A stretch of 64,000 nt of DNA from Pyronema omphalodes (lineage: Eukaryota; Ascomycota; Pezizomycetes; Pezizales; Pyronemataceae): positions 558,001-622,000 of the forward strand of contig JAJJXM010000017.1 of NCBI GenBank assembly GCA_024516155.1. The letters run 5' to 3'. Of this stretch, positions 23,540-34,700 are shown in pieces. The notes beneath the pieces are model-generated. The model had not been told where the DNA came from and did no database searches. It saw only the letters and a list, made by a program, of their open reading frames with translations. Position 1 is the stretch's first letter. Each line of letters starts with the position of its first letter. A program made the position numbers and the translations under genes.

Positions 23540-25143
23540 ATCCGGGAATCGAATTGTGGGAGTAGAAAACGGCGGAGGCCCATAGAGAGATGGGAGGGAA
23601 AGAGACGGAGAGAGAAGGGGGAAGGGCATTCTAGAAGCGCAGCAGCAGGAAGAGTAGAAAATATCAACAATATTTACAAGAGCTTAACAATGCTCAATAA
23701 AAATGGAAGAGCTACATAAAAACAAAAATCTTTATCTAAAATAAAAAAAAGGAAGGAACCCAACAGAATTATGGAAATGATGGACATGATTGGAACGATG
23801 GAAATAGATACCCTACCCCTGGAATGAGTTGATGGTTATGCCATATGTACTTAGTGATTAAGAGTACTAAAGAATGAAGCAAAATTAAATAAAACACAAA
23901 AAGATCATTAAGCGTGTGAATGATTTTGAAATTTTGGGGTGGTGGAGTAACTTGGGATTAACCTGAATGATTTGAATTTGAGGAAAAGGCCCTGTGATCC
24001 AGATATTCAGCGCTTGAAACTTCTTATGGAAATGTGATATTGGGACTTGAGTTGATGACTCGTACTGGATGGTAATAGTAACAGTTATCAAAGTCACTAA
24101 TTGCAGTGAAGTGGTAATGAACACTGGTTTGGAAGCCAACTACTGTTCCTGAGTACTGCTGTGGTGCCTGTTGAACTATATCTACTCTTGGAATCATGCG
24201 TAGTCGGAGGGTTTGGGGACGTGATAATTTATGAGAAATGACGTAATTACTTCTACTCTTCCTTTGCAACATCGAGTACCAGACAAAAGAGTATAAAGAA
24301 AATGTATTCTGCGCTACATTGTGTTTTACGCGCAATTACGTATTCAAGTTGATTTCAGTGAATGTCATTGGGGACTGAATTTATCTGTTGCTGAAAGTAA
24401 GTAATACCTTAAGGTGTAAATTTGTCTACTGTCGAAAAAAAGTGCGGACTTTTTGGAATTTCAGAGTGTGGTTTTTCTGAGGGGAAGTTTGTTCATACAT
24501 ACGTCACTGTATCCCTGCCACTGCCACACCCCGCCTTTTCTCCAGCGACTCGCGAACACCCACACGTATTCACGTGACTTACATGGTAAGTCGAGCCGTA
24601 CCCATCCACACAATACCGCACAAAGAATAACACCACAGGCTATAAGTCTGTTACAACTTATCCAGTTGAAGTGATAATAATTGAGACGTATAGCAAAATT
24701 CAAACATGTTTTATTGCTCTAAATCCCATTGTTAGCCCTCGCTCAGGCTCAATGAAGACTGACCAAATCTAGCGTGTCCGGGATACGATTCTTGGCACGG
24801 CCGTAGATGCTCTTGGGTACCGCTCCGCTCTTACCCTCACACGCTGCCGAACAAAACTCACCTGAAGACGAGAGCAAACTGCTATCCACCAGCAAGCTCC
24901 TGTCTACAATCTACAGCGAACGATCTCTCATCTATCAGCAAACTCACCTTCAGCTACCGTGTTTTCTACTGATTTCCTTACGATCTCGAGCAAGCCGATT
25001 GTGTTGACGAACCGATTCCCCCGAGTGTCAGGTCCGAAGTTTCGGGGTTCTCCACATTTCAGTCGTACTTTTTTTTTATCTGAATAGCATTTTACGTATA
25101 ATAATCACACACCAAACATCCACAAAGACGTCCTTTCACAAAA
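23540..25143. other. Intergenic, no gene seen
   Basis: A/T-rich 3' flank of the ADP-ribosyltransferase gene with several A runs (23730-23750), followed by the promoter side of the Sds3-like gene. Open frames of 60-105 codons overlap and lack motifs. A run of eight T precedes the likely leader of the next gene at about 25070. Confidence 0.4.
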
Positions 25144-26786
25144 ATGACGTCTCCTTCACCTTCACCTCCGTCGCTCTCCCCTACGACGCCACACCCAGGC
25201 GCCCATCTTCCACAGCACTCCCAACAACCTCAAAGCAAGCGGGACAAACGTCGCAATGCCCTCTCCGATAGATTAAGCCATCTTACAAAGTCCTTCCATA
25301 ATCCTACGAATCCGAGGATCCGCGATCAGCACTACCGCTCCCAAATCACGGCACTGCAGGTGGACATGCAGCTGGTCATCGGTGCAGACGTCTCTGGTCG
25401 TGACATGCGCTTGTTGGACGATTCTGCAGAAGCTATTCAACGGTCAACAGAGACTGTTCTACAAAATCTAGGTCTACGAAGTAACGATGTTGGTGCGGAG
25501 GGCACAAGTGGGAGATGGTACGCGGAATTCATTCACAAAGTTAACAATGAAATGGAAGAGAGGGATGCACAGCTGACACTTCTTAATGTGTGTAACAACC
25601 CCACCCCCCTTTGCCTTGCCGACCTCTCGTTTTATTTTTCGCTTCTTGGCCACTGATCAGCGAAATCCATGTTTAGAATGCACACCGCATAAAAGCGGCA
25701 TCTCTTGTTGCCCAACATATGCGTGCGGTAGTACACGCTCGCGAAGAACATAAACTCCTCGCAGATTCTATCAAAGTCAGATTGTCGGCCCGGTTAAAGT
25801 CACAGCTTAGGAAGCTTGCACAAGAAAAGGATACATCTACCGCGACTGCTGCCCTTACTTTGGGTGGTGGAATGACCGATATCTCCGACGCAAATGCGTT
25901 GCAGTTACATCCCTCGCACTACGGTTTAAACGCGTCTATTGGTTCACCAAGACGGAACGCCGGACACGCAGATGATGACAACGAGAAGGAAACTGGCAGG
26001 CGAAAGCCGAGACGTCGTGCTGGTGAAGTCGAGGAACTTATGGCTTTCGGCGCGGGAATGAACTTCGATTCTCCAAATGGCAACGGCAAGCGGAAGCGCA
26101 GAGGCGCCGCTGTTGACGTCGCACAGGAAGACGAAGCAGGTGGCTTTCATCTTGCCGAGAAAGCTTCACCTTCAGTTGGCCTATTACTTGGTGCAGATTG
26201 TCCCGAATCAGATGAGGAATATAGGAAACAGCATAGGGATGATTTGATGAAACAGTACTACCGCCCAACTTATTCATTGGAGAAGCTTTTCACGGCGAAG
26301 GAGGTGGAATATGCCTCCCACCAGGCTGCCTTGGCAACCGTGAGACATTTCTCCGAACGGTTGAATAAAGATCCCGACCCCGAACACAACGGCGAAGACA
26401 ACGACGACACTCCCACTGGTGCTAATACCCCAGTTCCTAATAACAGTTTGACTGCTGGTGACGATGACATGGATGTCGACCAAGACGATCGAACACGCGG
26501 CATAAGCCCGTACCATGACGTTCGCCCTCTACCGGCTCTACCTGGTGGATTCAATGGTGTCACAACCAGAAGTAACCCACTAAGACAAATTGCAACTCAA
26601 CGCGAAATGGACTCAATTGCTTATCTCAGTTTAGGCCAGAGCTATGTTAATAAGACCGGCATTGCTCCTACGCCACCTGGCTTGCGCCCCGAAGATACGG
26701 AAGCAGATATACAGGCGTTACGCAAAGACAAGCGCAGTGCAAATGGAAATGGAGAATCTTCCAACAAGCGACAAAAGCGGTCGTAG
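25144..26786 (+). CDS. Sds3-like protein, candidate Rpd3L histone deacetylase complex subunit (517 aa)
   Basis: Exons 25144-25587 and 25677-26786, joined in phase 0 across an 89-bp intron (donor GTGTGT, acceptor after CATGTTTAG). After a Ser/Pro-rich start, residues 34-80 (RRNALSDRLSHLTKSF, then RSQITALQVDMQLVIGADV) and about 126-205 (MEERDAQLTLLN, then VHAREEHKLLADSIKVRLSA) form two helical, coiled-coil-prone blocks. They align in order and spacing with the Sds3/BRMS1 family as I remember it. Basic clusters (GRRKPRRR, GKRKRR and the C-terminal NKRQKRS) look like nuclear localisation signals. A second conserved-looking helix, YYRPTYSLEKLFTAKEVEYA, lies near residue 335. Family members scaffold Rpd3 deacetylase and repress transcription. 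Dep1-like or an unrelated coiled-coil nuclear protein are alternatives. The gene converges on the glutathione S-transferase gene. Confidence 0.5.
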
Positions 26787-27544
26787 ATAATTATTCTTTG
26801 TTGATAGCACATGATTGTGTCATGATGTAACATGACAGGCTTTGTATTTCTCAGCACATCATATCTATGTAGGTTGTTTGCTTTTTTTGCGGGCTCGATA
26901 TGGGATTAGTTATCTTGTTTCTGGAGAATGCCTTTTTGGGGGGAAGAGGGGCGGCGATTCTTCCTTTCCGTATTCCTTTGTTCGGTTGGGTTTCTCTGTT
27001 TTGATTCTTTGTATTTTCTTTGGTGCTGGAGGTGTTACATGCTGTGATCGTTTTTTTTTTACCTGCTGTTCTGATTTTTCGGGATTTCCTTTCCTTGTTC
27101 ATGGTGTATGTCGTTTTAGCATTTAGATATTTTGAGTTAAACCTCTTTTGTGACGACGGATGTATATTTATGTGTCATGGAGTGTTTGCTTCTTGTTTAA
27201 ACTTCCTCGGCGGCTCCTTGTTTGGTCTTGGGTTCTGCGGCAGCGGTAAAAGTATTCGAATAACCTAGTTAGATAATTCAAATATTTCATACTCAGTCAC
27301 AAGGGTGAATAAAGAAAACAAACTGGTGCTTCAAAAGCAAGATTCCGGGCCTGGACGTGAGAGAACTATGGATCAGGATCTCAAACAAGTACATTGCAAG
27401 TCACGAGAAGCAGTACACAACGAACAGTATATGCACTGAGAACCATCCTAACATTGATTCAAAAAAAAAAACACTAATTTTGATATTATTCATAAAACAA
27501 TCGCTTCATCAAACAAAATCGTACAAAATTCCCAACAATCCCAC
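26787..27544. other. Convergent 3' intergenic region
   Basis: T-rich on the plus strand just after the Sds3-like stop and A-rich towards the GST stop, as expected for two facing 3' UTRs. Frames of 82-94 codons (26842-27268 +) are Phe/Cys/Gly-rich products of the T-rich sequence and not credible genes. Confidence 0.5.
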
Positions 27545-28294
27545 TTATGCGGAGGGCTTCTGGGACGCGGCACGGATCTCCTTGGCCTTCTTGACGCACT
27601 CCATAGCCTCCATAGCATCGTACCATCTAACAACATTCTTGTACTCGGGGACCTCACGCCAGTTACCCATCTTCATGGCAGGCCAGTCAAACAGCCACAT
27701 CCAGGGAACGAAAGACAAGTCGGCGTAAGAGCACTTATCCTCAACCAACCAGTTGCGTCCCTCAAGGATGGTATTCAAAACGGTGACGATACGTTTGATC
27801 TCGGCCATGTATCTCTCAGCGGCAGAGGGAAGTTTCTCAGGGTGGTAGATCTCGAACCAAACAGCCTGACCTGTATTATGTTTATATATATATATTAGCG
27901 CTGGTTTATTTCATAGTTTCAAGATATAAAAAAAAAACATAGACTTACCGAAGTATGGACCCTGTCCAGACATCTGGAACATAAGGTATTGCTTGGCCAA
28001 TGCCTCGGACTCGAACTTCTCGAAAGAAAGCTTCTTCTGAGTATCGTACTTCTCAATCAAGTAAAGCATGATTGCACCAGACTCCCAGATGGTGAAGTCA
28101 TTGTTGTGGTGGTCGACAAGTGTAGGCATGCGTCCGTTGGGGTTAAGAAGGGTATAGGGTTCTTGCTTGTGCTCGTTCTTGCTGGTGTCGACATGGGTGA
28201 GCTTGTAGGTGAGTCCGAGCTCCTCAAGGATGAAGACAACCTTCCAGGGGTTGGGTCCGATGTGGGAGTAGAGAGTGAACTGAGGGGAGGACAT
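27545..28294 (-). CDS. Glutathione S-transferase, Ure2-like (223 aa)
   Basis: Exons on the minus strand are 28294-27949 and 27870-27545, joined in phase 1 across a 78-bp intron (donor GTAAGT), restoring GQGPYFG-QAVWFEIYHPE. The N-terminal thioredoxin fold runs to about residue 85: LYSHIGPNPWKVVFILEEL, the cis-proline in GRMPTLVDHHNND (P57) and the glutathione-binding E71-S72 in ESGAIMLYLIEKYD. The helical C-terminal domain carries the N-capping helix typical of the fold, CSYADLSFVPWMWLFDW. The length is normal for a cytosolic GST. The enzyme would conjugate glutathione to electrophiles or act as a thiol transferase/peroxidase in stress defence. The minus-strand promoter has a TATA box about 65 bases upstream of the ATG. 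The GST fold is certain; the subclass assignment is by similarity of the GPNPWKV and ESGAIMLYL motifs. Confidence 0.93.
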
Positions 28295-28356
28295 TGTGAT
28301 TGTGATTGAGTTTGATGATGAGAATGAAGATTGGTATTAGGAGCGAGGTGGAGAGG

Positions 28357-28363
28357 TTTTATA
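28357..28363 (-). promoter_or_regulatory. TATA box of the GST gene
   Basis: On the minus strand the sequence reads TATAAAA, 63-69 bases upstream of the GST ATG, which suits a regulated, highly expressed gene. Transcription start is not shown by the sequence. Confidence 0.5.
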
Positions 28364-30005
28364 CTCCATGGTACTTTGAAGCTCGGGTTATGATTAGCTA
28401 AAGGATGGATCCACTGTGTAGCATGTATTGTCACGGAATCCCTTGAAGATGGTGCTTGCCCCGCTTTACTAGCAGCGATACTACGGCATCAAACGGCATC
28501 GTTTATCAGCTGAGGTGGACCATTGGAAGTATCTAGAATGAAATGATCTCCCGAAGATCCCGTTACCTCATGGGAAGTTTGTTGTAAGACGTGCAGTAGT
28601 GTTACCGGCGCAAGACCCTGAGATGATGAGAAAATGACAAAGTCAACTCCAACGTTTATAAGTTCTCCAGGTGCGGTTAGAGATCAAGTCCATCGCAAAA
28701 AAAAAATTACTGGTCATGGTTTAGTTTTCTATGGGGAGGCGTACGATTTGTAAGTTCGGACATAGACACGGGGTGCTGTGATTAGCTACGGGTGTTAGTC
28801 GCGGAGTTCCGTGATGCCGACTAGCCCTACTCGTCAAGATTGAAACTGTCTGCCCCTCTCTCATAAGCGCTCACAAGTACCCATGTCGGATGAGATGACT
28901 ATCCAGGTGACTATCCCTAACCCTATTTTCTGCCTTCAGTACAGCCTATTTTTATAACACCAAAATATGTCTGATTATATCGTTTGTTGATTGATAAGAT
29001 CATTTAATATGCCAGCTTTAAGATGAGTCAAAAGTTTGTGAATACGTTCATGGAATGATGGTCAAATAGCCCATAGAAAAAGTGGACTTTAAATGTGCCA
29101 ATCCTTGCTATCCAGGCCTTTTGGATTGGTTTCTACCTTAACGTCTGATAAATTAATACCGAATCCAATACATATTAAGAGCTTAGATGCCTCGAATGCA
29201 TGCCGGGTAAATTCTGGGACGAGTTGTAAACCTCATAGAGTGATGACGGTACCGGAACTGCGATGATATACTCAGATGACATTAAGATCGCACTACGATA
29301 ACACTCAGATGATAGTCATCTAATATGGTCTTAACATCATTTCCAAGGGCTCAGATAATTTTGATCTGACGAGTAATGAAATACGGCCTGACTTGGGGTT
29401 ACGGTTGGGTTACCGGGACTGGTAATGGAGTTCCACTAAAAAGACACGGTGAGACTTCACCCCGAATATCAAATCGTTTGATACTGACGTTGAAGTGTAC
29501 TTATAGAATTGAATTGATAAGCATTTTTGGCTTTGTAATTTATATTAAGTGAGATATTGAGTAATTAATAATTATATTTCCGAAATCAATCTCGCTGTCA
29601 TCACCGTTATATCTGTGATCGGGGTGCCCATGGCGGCAGGTGGGGTCGACATAAATTTATGCACTCTGGGAAAAAGTAAAACAAGTAAGCTTAAATTTCC
29701 GAAGCACAGAAGGACTCTTATGTCAGACTCCAGCCTTATGACGTATCTACATTAATCAAGCGAGGGAAAGTTCCGCGCGTGTGAGCGGCGGATATCCGGG
29801 CGGGTATCGGGTAACCAGAGTGATGCGCTATGTCCACGACCACCGCCGTCTTCCCAACTAGCTGTTTTCTCAATTGCGGCAAGCGACATATAACAGTGAT
29901 TCATTTCTTGATTCTCCAAATTTTTTCAGAATTTTTTTTTTCTTTCACAACAACGATGTATCGTGAATCAAGGATGTCTAGCGCCATAGACATAATATAT
30001 TACCC
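28364..30005. other. Intergenic, no gene seen
   Basis: Mixed to AT-rich DNA (29500-29580 is strongly A/T) with no open frame above about 60 codons. A telomere-like CCCTAACCCTAT lies at 28915-28926. Nothing else is supported. Confidence 0.4.
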
Positions 30006-30481
30006 ATGAATGAACGTTCTCATCCCGAAAATCCTATCGAAACTTTTTATTATTATCCACCGATCAAAATAGATTTTCCCGCACTTTACGAAAATTACGA
30101 AAACCAAATCTACCACAAAATGCCATCAAAGCCGAATAAGCCAACCCAGCCCTCCAAAGACCAGTTGCTAAATCTAGCCAATGACTGCGAGCGGGATTTA
30201 AACTCTTCTGAGGCCCAGAACAGTTCTCGTACTAATATTTCTGATTCTAGTAAGTTTACTTATTAAACTCCCCACTCGCTCAATTTTGGTAGAAATTTAA
30301 GGTTCTTATGGCTAACACTTTTGTAGAAACTTCATCCGGATTTGATAAAAACGTTCCAGATAAGAATGTTGGATCTGCATTTCATAAGCCAAGTGGGACG
30401 GGTGCTTTTAGAAGGCCTGAGGACGAGGGAGCAGGCACTAAGCGTGCAGGAAGATTTCCGACGGGCGAGGTGAAAGATTGA
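30006..30481 (+). CDS. Small hypothetical hydrophilic protein (132 aa or 94 aa)
   Basis: Exons 30006-30249 and 30327-30481, joined in phase 1 across a 77-bp intron (donor GTAAGT, acceptor after TTTTGTAG). The first exon frame reads through only to a short unspliced tail; splicing adds 51 residues ending FRRPEDEGAGTKRAGRFPTG and a terminal EVKD. The first ATG is at 30006, but the second at 30120 sits in a better context (CAAAATGCC) and begins MPSKPNKPTQPSKDQLLNLA, so the true protein may be 94 residues. It is hydrophilic, without a signal peptide or membrane segment, and I do not recognise it. The clean splice signals and the frame continuity across the junction are the evidence that it is a gene. 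Confidence 0.5.
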
Positions 30482-31396
30482 ATTAAATAAGAGGTGTTAT
30501 ATTAATGTAATTCATGATATACAGATATCATTATTTGTTGTTCGTTGGGGCACAATTTTGCTTCGTGAAGATGTAGTTGTGATTCATGAATCATGAATCA
30601 TGATGCAGAGGCAAAGGCAAAGGCAAAGGCACGGATGAGTGTACTGGATGCGTCATAACACCACATAGATTATAGGCACATTTTTCCCATGGTAGATATT
30701 TGAGTTTTGTCTCTTGATTGGCTCAACGGACCGCAAGGGTTTTGCAAGATCGGAAAACAAAACATTCTCATCAGGCGTCACTCGAGTCTTTTTAAACACA
30801 CGTGTCAAACAAGCACTCTGATTCTGTCTCACAAAGCTCTACTAACCATTGCCAATTTTTCTAGACTAATGCACGGTCATTCTACTCTTCCCTTCCACCA
30901 CAAAAGAATCCGGTTTTCCTGTATAGTACTGATTGTACCAGATGTTATCACAACTGCAGCCCTTGAGTTTTTCTCTGGTTATCTTTATTTTAACCTCATT
31001 CTGTAGAGCCTCATAAAATTGAGGCCTGCGTATATGTATATATCTTCAACCAATCTCTAGATCACCTTAAATCATGCATTTACATATACGAATAAAAGCC
31101 AATAAAAACAGCTTAGTATAACAGATTGATCTCTCGTGATTTTCCCTACCCCATGATCCTCCCAATAATTCGCCGGCGGCCATAAATGTATTGGTAACTT
31201 CCGTATCCATATCCATATCAATATTTCACCCAATCTCCTGCACACATAATCCAGTGGCGGGATATGATTGATTAGGGGTTTAGTTTGTGTTGAAAGCGCT
31301 ATCGAATGGGTTGGATTAAGAAATTTCACTAGCAAGGGAAATATAATGTATGACTGCCAGTGTGGTGCTAACCCTTGATTCATCATAATTAACCCG
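30482..31396. other. Intergenic with short repeats
   Basis: Contains ATTCATGAATCATGAATCATG at 30582-30602 (tandem and palindromic TCATGA units), followed by three to four GCAAAG hexamers at 30611-30631. No gene is supported; frames of about 100 codons at 30707 (+) and 31072 (-) have no motifs. Confidence 0.5.
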
Positions 31397-31417
31397 CCCC
31401 CCCCCCCCCCCCCCCCC
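31397..31417. repeat. Poly-C tract (21 C)
   Basis: An uninterrupted run of 21 C about 340 bases past the stop of the minus-strand gene that ends at 31758. It is G-rich on that gene's sense strand. Length may be unreliable in the assembly. Confidence 0.8.
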
Positions 31418-31757
31418 ATAAACGATAAGTCGACGACCAGTTACATACATGATAATCATGTTATTCATTTACCATTCATAACCAAACAAAAAGTTACAAA
31501 TTCCCACCCAGCCACCCATCCAGCCAACCGAGCAACCAACCGTTCATTTAAAAATACAGTGCATAAACCATAAGCCATACAAGCCCCCCAAGATCCCTAA
31601 CAAAAAAAACCCGCAACACACAATGCCCACAAAGTACAAATATGTAATTACAATGCTTACTTTTCCATATCCCATCCCTACCAATCTCATCAATCTTAAT
31701 TCCCTTAAAGTTTATCCTCCACGAATACGAATTAAATAATCAAGTTCTGCAGTGCCA

Positions 31758-34700
31758 TCATCTCTCCACTCCTTTTCCTTTTATCCTCCTTCTCACTTCA
31801 GCAATTCTCAATCCGGCTGCTCTTCTCACAACCTCTTTGGTATCCCATTTTCTATTCCTCAACCGCTCTCTTCTGATAAACCGTTCCACTCCCGCGCTAT
31901 CCTTCAAACTAAGGAGCATCATCCCCTCCCCATCCAATCTAAGACTCTCCACAACCTCCCTGGCCAACAGCCTATTTGCCGCAGATCTAATAATCTGGAC
32001 CGAATATTGTTTATTCGCAGCGCGGGGGTTAGTAGAGGAAGATTTCAAGACAGCAGAAAGATGCCGGTAATTTTCCCGAGTCCAAGGAAGCGAGGAACTA
32101 GAGGAGCTACCGAAGGCCAGAGAGGAAAGAATATCATCAACTTCTGCAGCTTCGCGTGGGTCGGCTTCGATTTGTGCTTCTGGGATAGGGGCTTCATCGT
32201 CGTCATCGGGGATTAAGACAGCTGAGTTTTCTCCAGATGGAATGACGATAGCGGAGTTTTCGTTGGAGGGGATAACAATAACCGAGTTATCTGTCGATTC
32301 GATTACAATTGCAGAGTTATCCGGGGATTCAGCAACAGCAGGTAAGCGCACTGGCACCTCAACCACGGGGATTAATTTCTTCGGTGTCGAGCTGGTTATG
32401 CGGGGAGTGAACCGTCTTATCCTCGGGCTTGCCCTAGTTGCTGTGCGTAGCGGACGGGGTTTAAACCGAAGTCCTGGTGTTGGTTGCGGCTGTGGTTCAT
32501 CTACCTCTATTGTCTCCGCTGCGTCCTCCATTTCCATATCCTCTCCAACTTCCCTCACCACCTCCAGCGCTCTCTGCGTCGTAGCTTGTACTTCAGCTTG
32601 TGCTTCTGCCTCCGCTGTTTCCAAATTTTCCACCGTCTGCAACCTTGCTAGTGAAGAAGCGGGAGCGTCAGCCTCGAAAGGAGGAGATGAACGGGATGAA
32701 GTGATATGACTCTCACTTGAACTCCCAGTCCAGGTGGTAATAGAACTCAACACGGAATCTTCTCCTTTCCTTTCCCTTAGCCGCCGTTCCTGTTCCTGTC
32801 TTTCCAGTTCTTCTTGTTCGGCGCGCTCAGCATCTAGATGTGATGCCAATTGCCGCTCAAACTGGGTTGTATCGCCGGCTAGACTATCATGGTCCGTATC
32901 AACCTTATCATCCTGGGTGTCAGGCTCATTCCCATCCTCCATATCATCATCAACATCGTCATCAATCTCAATAACCTTCGAGCCTGTTTGGTTCCGGACA
33001 TGTTGCCGTTCCATCTGCCACACTCCTTCAAGCTGCTGTAAAGTACGGATAGTAGAAGGTGCAGAGACGGCGGCGTTTCTACTGTCAATCGAGTCAATTA
33101 TTATTGCGCCAACTTCTCTAGCGCGGGCTATGTTCTGCGCTCGGTCACGGGCGTAAGAAGATGAGAGGGAGTTTAGGTCGGGATAGGAGGATTGGTTTAG
33201 GCTGGTGGATGGTTGGTTTATATCGGGATATGATATATCGCCTTCTTCCTGTAATGCAGCCCTGGTTTCATTACCAATACTAGAGATAGTGGAAATATTA
33301 GCGGCGGCGAGAGTGGCGTCACCGATGGATGATATCGAAGTATTCGCAGAGGAGCTGGGTACAGCGAACCTGACAGAGCGGGCAGTACCCGCGGCGGCAG
33401 GTGTACCAAAAGCCCGTCTAGGTGTTGGAGGGGGTTTCGTAGGCGTAGTAGAATTTGTAAAGGAAGTGAAAACACGTTTTGGGGTTGGAGCACCTGGGGG
33501 AGGTTTGGTGGGGGTGCGTTTAAACGGGGATAGAATTCGGGAGAGGTAAGTCGCCGCGCGGCTTTGAGGTGGAGGGGGAGGGGGACTCGGGGTGGGAGTT
33601 TTGGCTGTTGCTACTGCTGCATTCATCCCGGACGAGGAGGGGTGGCCTTCGGGGTACCGGAACGATGAAATAAACTCCTCATCAGGTACTTCTCCAGGGG
33701 CGAATTGGAAAGATGAGATCTCCTCATAATCATTACCCTGATGGGCTTGGGTTTCGGGGGCGAATTGAAAAGATGAAATCTCCTCAAAATCATTATCCTG
33801 GTGTGCTTGAACTTCGTTTCCCTTCCCTTGTCGAATTTCCGATAACTGTGGGGCAGGTGCTGGTAATACCGGCTCGTCTGTCTCCTCTTCCTCCTCCTCC
33901 TCCTCCTCCTCCTGTACATGCGTCTGCAACCTCCCCGCCACGGCTTCAGCAAAGCTCTCCCTCGGCGTTATAATCGTCATTTGAGTCCGAGAGGCTACAC
34001 TGTGAAAGCTATTTCCAGCCGATTCTCCACCAAATTCCTCACCCCGCATCATCATTTCATCTTCCACCTCTAGGGCATCACTCATGACTTCGCTACGTTC
34101 TCGAACTTTGCCTAGGCGGGGTGTATCTCTGTTTACTGGGTTACTTTGTGGTGCGTCAGGCATTTCTTGATCGGTGGGTTGGTTGGGGGTTATGAATTGT
34201 GTTGGATGCGACGACGAATGTGAAGTAGAAGACTGAGCCGGTGGCGCACCCGAAGACGCAGTCGCAGGCGCAGGCGCAGCTTGAGTCGAAGCCGAAGCCT
34301 GTGAAGCTTGAATCGAAGCCCAGATTGCCGAAAAAGTCGAAGCTTTGGGAGCCCCGGTTTTCGAAGTCGGAGTCGGAGCATCCCAAACTCGACCCGGTAC
34401 AAGATTCGAAAAAGGGCGTGGTTCCACCATTATCTCTTCGTTATCTTCTTCGTCTTCCTCCTGTTCCTGCTCTTCGGTCTTGGCAAGTGGCAGTTTTGTA
34501 GATTTGGTAGATTTTGGCGTGGTGGACTGCGTAAGATTTGCAGATTTTGCAGGAGTATAGATTACAACTTCAAAAGGTTGTGCACGCTTAGGCGGTGACA
34601 CTTGGGGCGTAAAGCTTTGTGATGGTGTATCTTGTGCTTGTGATGGCCGGGACTGCCGAGATTTTCGAAGTACTGGTGGTGATGAAGCGAAGGTTGGGAT

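Noticed and set aside
27189..27268. Minus-strand frame ending AEPKTKQGAAEEV, looking like a C-terminal exon
   Set aside because: The GST frame already ends in a normal stop, and no donor or acceptor joins this piece to it or to another gene.
26842..27268. Two overlapping Phe/Cys-rich frames after the Sds3-like gene
   Set aside because: Product of T-rich 3' UTR; no domain, and composition typical of non-coding T-rich DNA.
32734..33156. Long Ser/Cys-rich open frames opposite the 1737-aa gene (also 34738-35310 and 36354-36968)
   Set aside because: They are antisense shadows of Glu/Asp/Thr-rich codons of the real gene.
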